Assembly: GCF_037893015.1 (NCBI RefSeq) | Contig: NC_133665.1 | Span: forward strand, 194,552,146 to 194,616,145 | DNA: 64,000 nt | DNA from: Macrotis lagotis | Lineage: Eukaryota > Chordata > Mammalia > Peramelemorphia > Peramelidae | Reading direction: 5' to 3' | Shown here: piece by piece, positions 52,601 to 63,530 of the stretch | Position numbering within the stretch: the first letter of the stretch is position 1 | Layout: every line of letters begins with the position of its first letter | Program-made: the position numbers and the translations under genes | Notes under the pieces: generated by a model | Databases searched by the model: none | Told to the model about the DNA's origin: nothing | The model's input: only the letters and a program-made list of their open reading frames with translations

Positions 52601-55600
52601 TTGGCCCTTCAGCTGTAGATCCCAAAGGCAGCTCCAACTCAACACCACCAAAAGAGACCTCGCTTTCTTTGCCCCAGACCTCTGGGGCTTTGGAAGTTCT
52701 GTCCTTCCCCATCAGCTCTGACCATCCTTCAGCTGCTCTGTGACCTACTTCTGTTTGATTAAACTTTTCTGGTCTTTAACTAGTTCCAAGTCATTTTGAT
52801 GACTCCTGTTTTATGGCTTAGCTGGAGATTGGCACGGCTCCCCTACTTGGTCGAGGGAATTGTCTCCTCCCGTCTAAGATGGAGTTTATTAGCTGTTCCA
52901 GCCTCTCACCTTCTCCTCCGACTGGGAAGCCAACTCATATTTGTTCTGCATATAGCTCTTGATTGTTTCTGGCTGAAACGTAAACATCCATGATCCCTGG
53001 AGGTGACTGTTTCGAGCTTTCAGATCTTGGAATGTTCCTAAGTCCAAATTCCTAAGTTCTTTATAATTTCCCTTGATAGATTTTTTTTATAATTTCCCTG
53101 GAACAGATTGTTTACTGGGCCAAGGGCCAGTGGACCCCAGGAATAGGTTTGGTTTTTTAATTAAGTTTTATTCTTTTTTTCATTTAGCAGAAAGCTATCC
53201 TTCTCTTCTCTCCCACCTCATCTCTCAACTGAGAAAGAAAAACAGCAACTTTTACAAACATAGATGATCTAGAAAACCAATGTCATCATTAGCTGTGTCT
53301 GAAAGAAAAATATAAATATAAATTCCTATAGGCATGTGTGTATGTTCCCTATGGATGTGGATATTGTATGTGTGGGTCTGCACACACACACACACAAACA
53401 CACACCTCTTTCTCTTGAGGGCAACTTCATCGGTGCCCTCTTGCTGTGACCTTGCCATGCTTTGGCCTTCTGACCCTGCTGGACATCTGGTATCTCTCCT
53501 CTCCAGGCCAGAGTCCCCTAAGCTTGGCAGAGAATAGCAGTGCCCCTTGGCCACATCTGCCTGCTTTCTGCCATTACTTCCCATCTCTACCCAGGGCAGC
53601 TGGGGACGCCTGGTGGTCCTGACCTTCCACTTCATGGGGGCTAAGGAAAGGGTCTGTTGTTGAGATCTGCTGCTGGGAAGGGCCGGCTTGTCTGTTTTCC
53701 CCCGTGCTTGCCCCCTCCCCTGCTGCTCATGGAATGACCTCTCCCTACACACTGTCCTTTATTTTAATCTAATGGGCATGTTAATCACCTGCTGCACATT
53801 AGGTGAGTGGCAGCCCGCAGGTCCAGCCGAGAGCTCCGTGACTCAAGTCTCGTTTCCACTCTAGGTGTCTGGGACAGAACTGACCAGACTCTCCCTACCT
53901 CAGGACCCTCACCTCCTCTCTAAGAATAAAAGTTGTAGGTATGTTATCATCATCTGTAGATGTGGATGGAGATCTCACACAGAAATTTCCTGACTGCTGT
54001 GATCTTTCTTCCATGTCCGTCTGTCCCAAACATCTCTCCTCCGCAGGAAGTGACTGATGAGGACTGTTGCTGCTATCTTAGCTGCACCTTCATGCCCAAC
54101 ATGCTTAGACCTTCTCACAACCCTGGGATGCAGGCGCTGTTATGAGGAAAGGAGGAAGTGACTTGCCCAGGGTCCCACAACTGTTCGATATCTAAGGCTG
54201 GATCTGAACTCAGGTCTTTCTGACTCCAAGTGCTGTGTTCTATACTGTACTCCAGCTGCCCCAGAGAAAGAGGAACCAGGAACATTCAGCAGGGTGTAGA
54301 TCCAGGCAGATGCCATGAAGAGCCAGAGCCCCCCTGGATGGTGGCTAGTGACTATCTGGGCCTCTTCCTTTTTTGGCCATGCTTCCTTAGAATCTTCAGG
54401 GTCCTCAATGGGAACATTCTTCCCTCCAGGCTCATATCCCCCCAAGCATTTTGAGTCTTGGGATTCAGATCCTTGGGGTCGACCCTTCTTCCTATGGGGT
54501 GAGCCTCAAGAGGTGATCCTGGAGTTCTCAGGCTCAGGCCTCTTAGACAGGGAGCTCCCCAAGGGCAGTGCTCATCTGGTTCTTCCTGCCGCTTTCTGTG
54601 ACTAGGGCTATGCACCCCATGGGTGAGACTTGCAGCTTTTCTCTTTCTTTCCTTTGGGCTTTTGTTCATCAGTGTTCTCTCTCTGCCAAGTTATTGGCAC
54701 CTCTTCTTATTGGGTTCTTGTCACTTCTTTCCAGGGCCTCCAATTTCTGGGAGAGACCTCGGCATATTTCTCCCCCATCTGTGAACAGGGCTGAAGCACT
54801 GGGCCTGAAGTCAGGAAGATCCAAGTTCAGATCTGGCCTCAGATTTCCTGGTTTTGTGACTTTGGACAAATCACTTCTCCTTTGCTTCAGTTTCCTCCAT
54901 TGTAAAATAGGAACAGGAATCATCATAGCTACCTCCCATGGACTCGGGGATGATTTCTGTATGGCATTGAGCACCATCCTGGTGACTAGTCAGTCCCCTA
55001 GGAATTTTAGCTGTTCTCATTCTTGGTGCTGTTGTTACTGTGGGCTCTGCACCTTCTCCACCTTCTTGCTTCTACCCTCAGGCTTTCTTGTCTCTGGCTC
55101 TGATCGAAGGTCATGACATGACACTGCCCCCAATCCCTTAGACTTGCACCTTCTTGCCCAGGGCCATCCCTGTCCTCCCTGGGAGGCTTTCTGGGCTCTT
55201 TCTGGTGCCACCTTTATCCCTTTGACCATCAGGCCACACAAATCTGGAGGAGCTGCCTTCATGGTCCATGCCTGATTGTAGTCCAGGGCTGCCATCCTGA
55301 GCAGATGGGAGACTCCATTTCTCCTTGGCCAACTTATTTGTGTTTAAGAACTGTATTTGAAATTGAGAGCCTCCCCATCTGGTGGGTAGATGGGTACCCT
55401 TTCCTGAGCTCCTCTGGCACCACTTCCCTTTTCCATCCTGTCCTGTTTCCTCTGCAGCTTTCCCTCAAGCTTGCCCTCCCTCATGTTCTATCCAGATCTG
55501 ACAGTTTTTGGATTGGGCCAAATCATTCTTGGACACCGGCTCTCCACATGAGAATTGCCTTGCTGACAGATTTTCTGAATCTTGTCCTTTCCACACCCAT

Positions 55601-58333
55601 CCAATGGCCTCGATCCCGGGGCTTTGTACCGGTGGGTCCAGATGCTTTCAGCAGTTGACCTGCTGAGTTCTGAGCTGCTGGCTCCAGCTCTTCCATTTGG
55701 TTAGTAGTGACCAGCAACTCACCCCAGGCTAGCTCCCCCTCCTCACAAGTTTTTTCCTCCTCCTAGGATAGCAACAAAACTCCCCCCAGTGACCTGTTTG
55801 ATGTTTCAGAGGTATTGCAAGACTCCTGAAGAGAAAGGGAGGGCCTACAAAGGATTTACCTTCTTTGGAGAGACAAAATCCCCCCAGCCAGATGGTGCTC
55901 AGCATTTGACTTTGTCTGAGTATGCACTTGGCCTTCACTATGACTTCATCAGTGGAGGCACCGTCTTGGAGACCTCACTCCTACTGTTTGGGTCTGCTTC
56001 CTGGCACCCCTGGAAGCCCCCACCCCCATGCCTTTAGCAGACAGGCTGCTGTTGTTGGCATATATTTGGGCCTTGGCTGCCATTAGTGACACTTTTACGG
56101 GGCTCACATCATCTTTGCCTCACCTTTGATCAAGGTAAGGCAGTACCCCTTTTGGTCTGTATATCTTTGATGATCAGTAGGTGGTTTTTGTTTTGTTTCA
56201 AATTCTGGTTGAAAGTTGGCATTCTAGAAGGCAACTAGGTGATGCAATGGATAAAGCACTAGGCCTGGAATCAGGAGTACCTGAGTTCAAATGCAGTCTC
56301 AGACCCTTAATAATTACCTAGCTGTGTGACCTTGGGAAAGTCACTCTTAACCCCATTGCCTCACACACAAAAAAAGTTCACTTTTGAAATCTGCCAATTT
56401 CCTGTGACCATTTTTCTATTGAAATGCCCTCAGCCCACCTACAAATGTATGCCAACCCCAGTTGTGCTCTTCTCTTTGCAGAGTCATCTTTGTTTCTCAG
56501 TGATCTAGATCATCAGCGTCTGGTGGAATTTCTGGTACCTTCCATTGTCCAGAACCTGCCATGAATGACCCTGAGCCATCCATGTCTCACTAGAAAACTG
56601 CCCCCAACTAAACTCATTTTATCATCCTAACCCCCAAAACTATCCCTTCTCCAGATTTATGTTTCCTGTTATGGCAACACCATCTTCAGTTACCCAGGTC
56701 CAAACCTGGGATCCTCATTGACCTTTTCCCTGCTGATCAGTGTTTGACTAAAGAGGATTCCTTTCTCGGATTCCTCTCTCTTCTCCCAATGTCACTCCTA
56801 CTAGCTAGAGCCCTCCAGATCTCTTGACCTCTCCAACAAGCCTTCTCTCTGTGGTATCTCCCATCATGAATCGATGCTTCACTCAACTGCTTTTCTCATC
56901 TTTGTTCTTAACTGAACCCTAAATTCAAACCATTTTGATGTTTTAGATGCTTAGATGTTACTTTTTCTGTTCTCTCTTCCCCTGAACTCCTTGTTCCCCT
57001 AGCACTTAGTTTCTTCTCTTTGTGTGGTGCTCTGCATACCTAAAGTTTGGCTTTGTGCTGAACTCCTTAGACCTTTGGGGAATTACCTGGCCTCTCTGGT
57101 CCTGGGCTGTGCCCTCTGAGGTCAGCATCCTGACTCTTCCCCTTCCACTCTGTGTACCACAAATCTTTGAAAAGGGTATGCACCTAGGAGAAAGTACAAT
57201 GTCCATGGATTATTGAGATTGATTTTCCTTCAACTTGTTCTTGATAAATAAAGATTACTTAGCTTCTTCTCTGTTTCCTATAGGATTCATTGTATCCCTG
57301 TCCACAGTGCCAGCTCTTAAAACAGGATTTTTTTTTAAAGAGAAAAGCCAGTTCAGCAATACTAACAACACACTGAAGAAGTTGAACATTATGTACAATA
57401 CATCATTTCTCCTCAGACTCGGCCCCCACCCTGGTGCAGACCCTTGGCACCTCCCACTTGGACTCTGGCAATAGCCCATGGTCCATCTGCCTGTTTCCAG
57501 TCTCTCTATGCCAGTCCATCCTTCATTCAGGGATTTTCCTAAAGCTCAGTTCTGATTGAGTCAAACCCCCCCCCCCCACATCCCCATGCTCCCACTCACT
57601 AACCTCCAGTGGTTCCCTATGATCTCTAGGAGCAAACACCAAATGCTGTTTGGCCTTCAGAGTCCTTCATGATCTGGCCCCTTGGACTTTCCAGTTTTCT
57701 CCCATCACATTCTTTTCCATCCAGTGGTCCCTGGCCTCCCAACTGTTCCATGAATAAGACCCTCTGTCTCTCAGGACCTTTTCTCTGGCTGCCTCCCAAG
57801 CCTGGACCCTGTTTTCCCCCTCCTCCCCTCATCCACAGTCACACCTTCTCCAGGAGACCTTCCCCAACCCCTCTTAGTTCCAGTGCTTTTCTTCTGCTAA
57901 TTATTTCCTTTTTGCCCTGTTTACTTTATACTTTGCTTTGTATATGTTTCTTTGTATGTAGTCTCCCCCATTAGACGGGAGGTTCCTTTGCCTCTTTTTG
58001 CAGCCCCAGTACCTGCCTAGGGCCTGGTAGGTGCTTCTCAGGTTTTAATAATAGACCATGTGCTCACCAATCCTGCCTTGAGGTGAACAGAGAATGGCTG
58101 GAGCCACTCCTTGGTTGGTGGCATTTTGTGGCATTCAGTTTCATTGGTTTTATTTGCCATTTATACTTTTTTATATCTTGTTTTCCTAGATAATGCTACT
58201 TCTCGACTTTGCTTCTAAGAGATTTTATTTCTACAGGACAGAAGAAAAGCGGGACCTTTTCCTGTTTTTCAGAAGTCTTCACTCTTTCATGGAGTGGTGT
58301 GAATACCGTAAGCAGACATTTCAGTACTTCAAG
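40352..58333 (+). CDS. CENPP: Centromere protein P (spliced, 5' part)
   Basis: Spliced 5' part of CENPP, a subunit of the CENP-O/P/Q/U/R module of the constitutive centromere-associated network (inner kinetochore). Five exons in continuous phase give 225 residues. An Ala/Arg/Glu-rich N-terminal coil (exon 1) leads to LARLQAGLAFLTRATGVSL (exon 2, human HLESELSFLSTLTGINI). The RWD-type fold follows: GLAFHLDFELLETQ (exon 3), NLSIIMESVEGNELSRFV (exon 4) and RDLFLFFRSLHSFMEWCEYR (exon 5). The start at 40352 has a good context (GCCATGG). The N-terminus is longer than in human because of a heptad repeat. Remaining exons lie past base 64,000; in human the nested OGN/OMD/ASPN genes sit in a CENPP intron, but none is visible here. 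Confidence 0.92.
40376..40615 (+). repeat. CENPP: 21-bp coding minisatellite in CENPP exon 1
   Basis: Tandem 21-bp units of the type CGGGCCGAGCTGCGGGCACC, each encoding one heptad (RAELRAP or RAELAAL). A 105-bp block of five heptads is present twice, with one residue difference between the copies. Confidence 0.9.
40720..40829 (+). CDS. CENPP: CENPP exon 2
   Basis: Encodes DPGLARAQLARLQAGLAFLT then RATGVSLADFSLEEAR. Acceptor CCCCCCAG, donor CGGG|GTGAGT, ends in phase 1. Confidence 0.85.
40830..41640 (+). repeat. GC minisatellite in CENPP intron 2 (about 25 copies)
   Basis: Roughly 25 tandem copies of a 28-36 bp unit with core GTGAGCG, a C-run, GCGTG and GGCCCC. Almost the entire intron 2 consists of it. 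It starts right after the exon 2 donor, whose GTGAGTGGCC resembles the unit. A block at about 41,160-41,250 recurs at about 41,432-41,520, showing a higher-order duplication of about 270 bp. The plus strand is C-rich. Confidence 0.93.
41682..41770 (+). CDS. CENPP: CENPP exon 3
   Basis: Encodes GSGLVRRGRLGGSCRGLAFH then LDFELLETQ, aligned with human RHRLSGNCHMVTFQLEFQILEIQ by its spacing of Gly, Cys and hydrophobics. Acceptor CCTTGCAG, donor CAG|GTAGGA, ends in phase 0. Confidence 0.87.
43800..43925 (-). mobile_element. SINE copy in CENPP intron 3
   Basis: Minus-oriented core: GACTTGCCCAAGGTCACACA, TTTGGACTCAG, CTCTACCCACCACACCACC. Diverged. Confidence 0.72.
45697..45825 (-). mobile_element. 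tRNA-derived marsupial SINE
   Basis: TTTTTGCAAGACCATGGGGT, then GCCCAAGGTCACACAGC and TTTGAACTCAGGTCC; the head is shortened. Confidence 0.8.
45883..45965 (-). mobile_element. L2-type 3' tail fragment
   Basis: ACATTTATTAAGTACCCATC followed by ATATACCAGGCTTGGAG is the usual reverse-complement L2-type terminus. Confidence 0.6.
47681..47769 (+). CDS. CENPP: CENPP exon 4
   Basis: Encodes SEERPLAAITNLSIIMESVE then GNELSRFVA, matching human NKERLSSAVTDLNIIMEPTE. Acceptor TCTTTTAG, donor CTCG|GTAAGG, ends in phase 2. Confidence 0.92.
47860..48545 (-). mobile_element. LINE-derived sequence (L1-type 3' UTR, ancient)
   Basis: Long T/C-rich stretch containing GTTGTTTATCCATTCCTCAG, CTACTATAAAGATTCTGGTG and CAGTGACCTCCTTGGGCATA, typical of L1-type 3' UTRs in reverse. 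It begins about 90 bases downstream of CENPP exon 4. Confidence 0.5.
48560..48660 (+). mobile_element. MIR fragment in CENPP intron 4
   Basis: Clear MIR core TGTGACTTTGGGCAAGTCAC followed by TCTTCTGTAAAATGGGGATG. Confidence 0.78.
49382..49404 (+). repeat. (CATT)n microsatellite
   Basis: About six CATT units in CENPP intron 4. Confidence 0.93.
49497..49560 (-). mobile_element. L2-type 3' tail fragment
   Basis: AATCAGTAAACGTTTATTAA then TGCCTATTATGTGTTAGGCA, the L2-type terminus in reverse. Confidence 0.6.
50155..50290 (+). mobile_element. SINE/MIR-type fragment
   Basis: GACCTGAATTCAAGTCCAGC, CTCTGACATTTCCTAGCTGTG and a degenerate tail. Confidence 0.6.
52470..52740 (+). mobile_element. L2-type LINE ORF fragment
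   Basis: Resembles the L2 reverse-transcriptase C-terminal stretch (CACTGGGTGACCTCACTAGC, then CATCTCTTGGCCCTTCAGCT and CTCCAACTCAACACCACCAA). Heavily decayed. Confidence 0.55.
54148..54262 (-). mobile_element. SINE copy in CENPP intron 4
   Basis: Minus-oriented: GACTTGCCCAGGGTCCCACA, GATCTGAACTCAGGTC, ACTCCAGCTGCCCC. Confidence 0.72.
54790..54965 (+). mobile_element. SINE/MIR-type copy
   Basis: Runs from GAAGCACTGGGCCTGAAGTC through a MIR-like core (TTTGTGACTTTGGACAAATC, CAGTTTCCTCC) to a MIR-type 3' end. Confidence 0.7.
56230..56375 (+). mobile_element. tRNA-derived marsupial SINE
   Basis: AGGCAACTAGGTGATGCAAT head, GAGTTCAAATGC box B, CTCACACACAAAAAAAG tail. Confidence 0.86.
56560..58050 (+). 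mobile_element. L2-type LINE 3' portion
   Basis: Decayed end of an L2 reverse-transcriptase ORF (AAACTCATTTTATCATCCTA; GGCAACACCATCTTCAGTTA; CAGGTCCAAACCTGGGATCC). Further downstream is the L2 tail ORF region (TCCAGTGGTTCCCTATGATC; TTCATGATCTGGCCCC) and 3' UTR (CAGGAGACCTTCCCCAACCC; GTAGTCTCCCCCATTAGACG; CTGGTAGGTGCTTCTCA). The segment 56,760-57,420 is less clear. Family assigned from memory of the consensus. Confidence 0.7.
58237..58333 (+). CDS. CENPP: CENPP exon 5
   Basis: Encodes TEEKRDLFLFFRSLHSFMEW then CEYRKQTFQYFK; human reads AEERKDLFMFFRSLHFFVEW. Acceptor TCTACAG, donor AAG|GTAAGG, ends in phase 0. Confidence 0.94.
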
Positions 58334-58345
58334 GTAAGGTCCAAA

Positions 58346-58367
58346 ATATATATATATATATATATAT
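58346..58367 (+). repeat. (TA)n microsatellite beside CENPP exon 5
   Basis: Eleven TA units starting 13 bases after the exon 5 donor. Confidence 0.93.
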
Positions 58368-59739
58368 TGTGTTGTCCGAACAAAAATGTATTTCTTATTT
58401 GTTAATCTTATGATATGATGATATTCTCTGTATTCAAATGCCTGCTTATGGGCAGTGGGTCATTTATAGTTTTTCTGGGTGTTTCCTGTTAGTAACATCC
58501 TTAGCTATCTAAGGATACAAACTTTGCTATCAGAAGAGTATCATCTTCCCTTATGAAGCACTTGGCTCATTCACAGTTTGATTCTCAGTGTGCCAATAGG
58601 CTTACTCCTCCGTAGCTTTCCTAGCTCTTGGCTCTTACCCATTCTTGGTGCCAAATCATGAGTCTGCCGGCTGGCAAGGGTCTCAGACTCCCCTTCTCTG
58701 ATCAGGGCAATTCTATGTCATGTGACTTTGCTAGATCTTTGTTCTTTCTCATATTCTAAAACCTCTTTTCTATATGAGGATGTATTTTTCTTGAAATTCA
58801 GTTTTGGTCAGTGTGTTCCAAATAATAATCTGAATATCAGAATTATTTATGGGCATGTTGCTTTGGTGAACCCACAGCAGAATTCCTCCCATTGGGTCTC
58901 TTGTATTTTTTCCTCTGTGTTGACTATTAGAGGAGAAATTATCTTCCTTTCTAGAATTTCAATAAAGGGATCATAATATTTTAATTTTTACATGGTTTAT
59001 CTTCAATTCTTATGTAATTGATCAGTTTTGAACCTACCACAACACAGTGGCTGAATCCTTTCCCTGCTTTCCCCATCTCAACCTCTTCCCCAGGGGCTTC
59101 CCTGCGACCTTGAGCTGCTCCAATACCAGTCTTTCCTCTAGACTCCTTTGTTTGCTTTTTTCCAATTCCTTCCTGTTGTCTGCTTTATTCCTATTGCTTA
59201 TTGCTTTGGCAAGATGTGTGAAGCTCTGCCAAAGAGTAATGTCTAGGGCAGACAGGGCTCCTGTTTTAGCAGCAGGAGCATCTTGTTTTCATGAGAAATG
59301 TGTGTGTGTTTCTGGGTTTATATGGATGTGGAAATATATGTATGCACATGGATGTCTCTGTAGGTCTGTGTCTGTCTCAATGTCTTGCTCAGTTTTCCAC
59401 ATATAAATTTTAGTGTCATGGAGCTACAAACAGATGAAATTTATTAGTTGTTTGATATGGAATGACATCAGAAAATGAATTTTAGCAGTGGTGTCCTTGT
59501 CAGTGTATTGATTTGCCTATTTACAGGGGTGATGAATTTTCTTCCAATTATTCAGATCTTTATTTCTCTCAATGAAGTTGTTTTTTTAATTTAATATTTA
59601 TTCTCATTTTGTACAAATGTTTTTTTATATACATTAGTGAAATATTCTTGTTTAAGAGTAATATAGACTCGCTTGAGTGATAAAGTAAAGGGGAGAGAAA
59701 AATAATTAAAATTTAAAAAAAATAATAGTAATAATTGTA

Positions 59740-59893
59740 GATATGGCGGCTCAATGGACGGAGCACCAGCCCTGGAGCCATGAGTACCCAAGCCCACATC
59801 TGGCCCTGTACACCCAACAATCACCCAGCCGTGTGACATGCAAGCCACCCAAACCCCCACTGCCCTGCAAAAACCAAAAAAAAAGAAAAAAAG
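59740..59893 (+). mobile_element. tRNA-derived marsupial SINE nested in HAL1
   Basis: Full-length copy with a GGCGGCTCAATGGACGGAGC head, a CCCTGGAGCC region and an A-rich tail. It is diverged and sits in the HAL1 3' UTR, so it inserted after that element. Confidence 0.8.
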
Positions 59894-59916
59894 AGACCCA
59901 AAATAAAATAAAATAG

Positions 59917-60068
59917 TAGGGGTGGCTGAGTGGTAGACAGAGCATTGGCCCTTGAGCCAGGAGCACCTGGGTCCAAATCTGGCCTCAGACACCCAGTGAT
60001 CACCCTGCTATGCAACCCCAGGCAGGCCACTCAGCCCCATTTGCCCTGCACCCCCCCCCCAAAATAAT
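59917..60068 (+). mobile_element. tRNA-derived marsupial SINE nested in HAL1
   Basis: Second SINE in tandem with the previous one: head GGGGTGGCTGAGTGG, box-B-like GGGTCCAAATC, tail after TTTGCCCTGCA with a C-run and AATAATAATAA. Confidence 0.82.
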
Positions 60069-60271
60069 AATAATAAAAAATGTGCTTCAGTCTTTGTTCC
60101 AACACCAACAATTCTGTCACGGGTGGATCACATTCTTTATGATAAGTCCATCACAAAAGTTACTTCCATATTTTTGCACCGTTGCCATTGCTGATCGCAA
60201 CTCCCTCCTTTCGTATTTCTCCACTACCATGTACTATATTTTCTCTCTCCTTTCACTCTGACTCTGCTGTA

Positions 60272-60418
60272 GGGTAGCTGAGTGGTGCAGCAAACATATC
60301 CCCGGCTCTGGGGCCAAGGGGCCCTGAGCCCCCATACCACCCCTTAGGCCCAGCATCCACCTGGCCCTATGGTCTCAGACAGGCCATCCAATCCCAGCCC
60401 CTTGCAAGAAGTAAAAAA
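60272..60418 (+). mobile_element. tRNA-derived marsupial SINE nested in HAL1 (diverged)
   Basis: Head AGGGTAGCTGAGTGGTGCAG and tail CCCCTTGCAAGAAGTAAAAAAG with a strongly changed middle. It is the oldest-looking of the three SINEs in this HAL1. Confidence 0.72.
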
Positions 60419-62799
60419 GAAAATGTGTTATATCTGACCACTCTCCCACCATGGGCCATCCTCTCCTCCATCACTCACATTACCCCCCTTCCCCCGTCCC
60501 CCCCTTCTTACTCCAGGTGCCTATACCCCATTGAGTATATATGCTGTTTCCTCTCCTAACCACCTCTGATGAGAGCGAAGATTCCCTCATTCCCCCCTTG
60601 CCTTCCCCCCCTTCCATATCATTGCAATAGTTCATTGTAATAAAGAAAAATCTTATTATATGAAATATCTTGGTCTATTCCCCCTCTCCTTTTTCTTTTT
60701 CCCGTTACATTTCCCTTTTTTCTATTGACTCCATTTTTACACCATATTTTATCTTCAAATTCAGCTTTCTCCTGTGCTTCAACTATAAAAGCTCCCTCTA
60801 CCTGCTCTATTAACTGAGAAGGTTCATATGAGTATTATCAGTGTCATTTTTCTATGCAGGAATACATGCAGTTCATCCTCATTAAGTCCTTCATATTTCC
60901 TCCCTCTCCTCCAATCTCCATGCTTCACCTGAGTCCTGTATCTGAAGATCAAACCTTCTGTTGAGCTCTGGCCATTGCAAAAGGAACATTTGAAATTCCC
61001 CTGGTTCATTGAAAGTCCATCTATTTCCCTGGAAGAGGACATTCAGCCTTGCTGGGTAGTTGATTCTTGGCTGCATTCTAAGCTCTTTTGCCTTCCAGTA
61101 TATTATATTCCAAGCCCTACGAGCTTCCAATGTAGTTGCTGCTAAGTGCTGTGTGATCCTGACTGCAGCTCCACGATATTTGAACTGTGTCCTTCTGGAT
61201 GCTTGTAATATTTTCTCTTTGACTTGGGAGTTCTGGAATTTGGCTATAATATTCCTAGGGGTTGGTTTTTTGGGATCTCTTTCTCTGGGGGATTGGTGGA
61301 TTCCCTCCATTTCTATTTTGCCCTCTGCTTCTAGGATATCAGAGCAATTTTCCTGTAGTAATTCTTTGAAAAATGATGTGAAGGCTCTTTTCCTGATCAT
61401 GACTTTCAGGTATTCCAATAATTTTTAAATTATCTTTCTGAAGTCTGTTTTCCATATCAGTTGTTTTTTTTCAGTGAGATGTTTCACATTTTCTTCTAAT
61501 TTTTCATTTTTTTTAGTTTTGAAGTAATGAGTCCTGATTTCTCGTAAATTCATCAATCTCCCTGAGTTCTATTCTTTGTCTGAAGGATTTGTTTTCCTCC
61601 CTCAGAGAGCTTTCTTATCTCTTTTTCCATCTGGCCAATTTTGCTTTTTAAAGCATTCTTCTCCTCAATAACTTTTTGAACTGTTTTATGCATTTGACCT
61701 AAGCTGGTTTTTAGCATGCTATTTTGTTCAGCATATTTTTAGATTTCCTTGACTAGGCTGCTGACTTCATTTTCATGTTTTTTCCTGCATCTCTCTCATT
61801 TCTTTTCCCAGTTTTTCCTCTAACTCCCTCATTTGATTTTCAAAGTCTTTTTTGAGTTCTGTCATAGCCTGATCCCAATTTCTGTTTTTCTTGGAGTCTT
61901 TAGATACAGGAGCTTGTGCTTCCTCATCTTCAGACTGAGTATTTTGATCCTTCTTGGGCTCATATGCAAAATATTTCTCAATGGTGTTCCTCTTGTTTCT
62001 CTGCTTGCTCATTTTCCCAGCCTGAGCCTGGTTTTGGGTTGCTTCCTGAGCTTTTGGGACACTCCCACAAGGGTCTCAGTGTGTGAGGCTCTGTCCTCCG
62101 TCATGGTCTGTGAATGACCATATGTACCCCCCTCTGCCACGGGGCTGGGGTGGAGGGGGGCCTAGACTGCAATCAGCATCTGAATGTGGTCAGAGCCCCA
62201 GAGTCCTGTTCTGGGGTAGAGGACAGAGCTCTGCAGTCTCTCTTCACTCACCTCCCTAGGTTCAATGGGCTCATGCCCTGGGGGCTCCTGCTTACTGGCT
62301 CAGCCTGCTTCTGTTCCTGGAACTTGGCTGCTCTCTGTGTGCCCTGAGGTCTGGGCTTCATGTGCCTGCTCTGGCAGAGGTCTCCCTCTGTTCCCCCAAT
62401 TTGTGCCTGGTGCTCCCTGGGGCTTAGCTCAGGAAACTCCCCCGCTGCTGTGAGCCGCTCCCAGCGCCCTGGGGCTGCCTCTGGGAGACTGAAGTTCTTT
62501 TGCTCTGGCAGGCCACCCCTCCAACCCCGGGGAGCAGAGCCTTTCTGCTCTTTTCCAGGTTACCTTGAGTAGGAGAACTGCCTCATTGGGTCCCTCTGTG
62601 GGTTCTGTCTCTTGAAAATTTAGAGTTCTTAGCTTATAAGTTTTATGAGAGAGTACCTAAGACAGGATCATTCTTGTCGCCATCTTGGCTCCACCCACCT
62701 CTCAATGAAGTTTTGCAATTGTCCATTACATACAAGATGGATGTCTTAGTCAGTCCCCAGATACTTAATGCTTCTTGATGTTACTATAAATAGTATTAC

Positions 62800-62958
62800 T
62801 TTTTTTTTTTAGGTTTTTTTGCAAGTCAAATGGGGTTAAGTGGCTTGCCCAAGGCCACACAGCTAGGTAATTATTAAGTGTCTGAGACCAGATTTGAACC
62901 CAGGTACTCCTGACTCCAAGGCCGGTGCTTTATCCACTACGCCACCTAGCCACCCCTA
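62800..62958 (-). mobile_element. tRNA-derived marsupial SINE (young-looking)
   Basis: Full length with a T-run on the plus strand, CAAATGGGGTTAAGTGGCTT, and ending in ACGCCACCTAGCCACCCCT. It is close to the shared consensus. Confidence 0.88.
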
Positions 62959-63429
62959 TAATATTACTTTTTGATGATCATTTTTAGAATATAACGATAT
63001 AAATTTGTAGCTTCCTCTTTTATTTCATTATCTTACAGCATTTATTCTCTCAATCCTTTTTTGCTTTTGAGACCAAAGTTTTGGATTCTATTATCCATTA
63101 GAATGTCTGTCTCTTCTGGTTTGTGCCATCTGCCTACAGGATAAGTATCTCTTGACAATGATTTAAGTCAATGATGTAGAGAGAATGAGGTGTAACCCTA
63201 TGGGTAGCCAAAATATTGTATGGCTAGGCATCAGTTATAGAAAGGCCTAGACAAGGGCTTCCTCTGTGTATGATTGCTAGATTCCTGCCCTGTTGGGTAG
63301 ATTCTCTATGTCTGATCTTTGAGAAGACATCAGAGAACCAAAGGGAACGAATGGCACGGGGTCTGCACTGCTTAGTAATTGAAACCACATACATGCTGAA
63401 GTATGTTTCATTCTGAGTATTCTGATTAG

Positions 63430-63530
63430 CGTCTCAGGGAAGCCTGGGGTCAAGTCCAGTCTCAGACTCTTGGGAGCTGTGTGACCTTGAGTTGTCAATT
63501 GGCTACTCTCTCCTCCCCATTAAGAAGGGA
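63430..63530 (+). mobile_element. SINE/MIR-type fragment in CENPP intron 5
   Basis: GGGGTCAAGTCCAGTCTCAG then GAGCTGTGTGACCTTGAGTT. Confidence 0.6.

Larger units (their letters stand above)
47770..58236 (+). other. CENPP: CENPP intron 4 (10.5 kb)
   Basis: Holds LINE, MIR, SINE and L2 pieces listed separately. 50,300-52,460, 52,750-54,140 and 54,970-56,220 show no recognisable gene; two uncharacterised open frames there are discussed in the findings. Confidence 0.8.
59580..62698 (-). mobile_element. Nearly full-length HAL1 (ORF1-only LINE)
   Basis: Element of about 3.1 kb, about 2.7 kb without nested SINEs, flanked by the 14-bp target duplication CTCTCAATGAAGTT (59566-59579 and 62699-62712). 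The 5' end reads GGTGGAGCCAAGATGGCGAC, with a YY1-like AAGATGGC as in L1 promoters. ORF1 starts near 62,012 (MSKQRNKRNTIEKYF) with a coiled coil, then an L1-type RRM and C-terminal domain (TPRNIIAKFQNSQVKEKIL, TTLEARRAWNIIYWKAKELR) ending near 60,890. It is broken in several places. The 3' UTR and A-rich tail follow directly with no ORF2, the hallmark of HAL1. It lies in CENPP intron 5. Confidence 0.85.
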
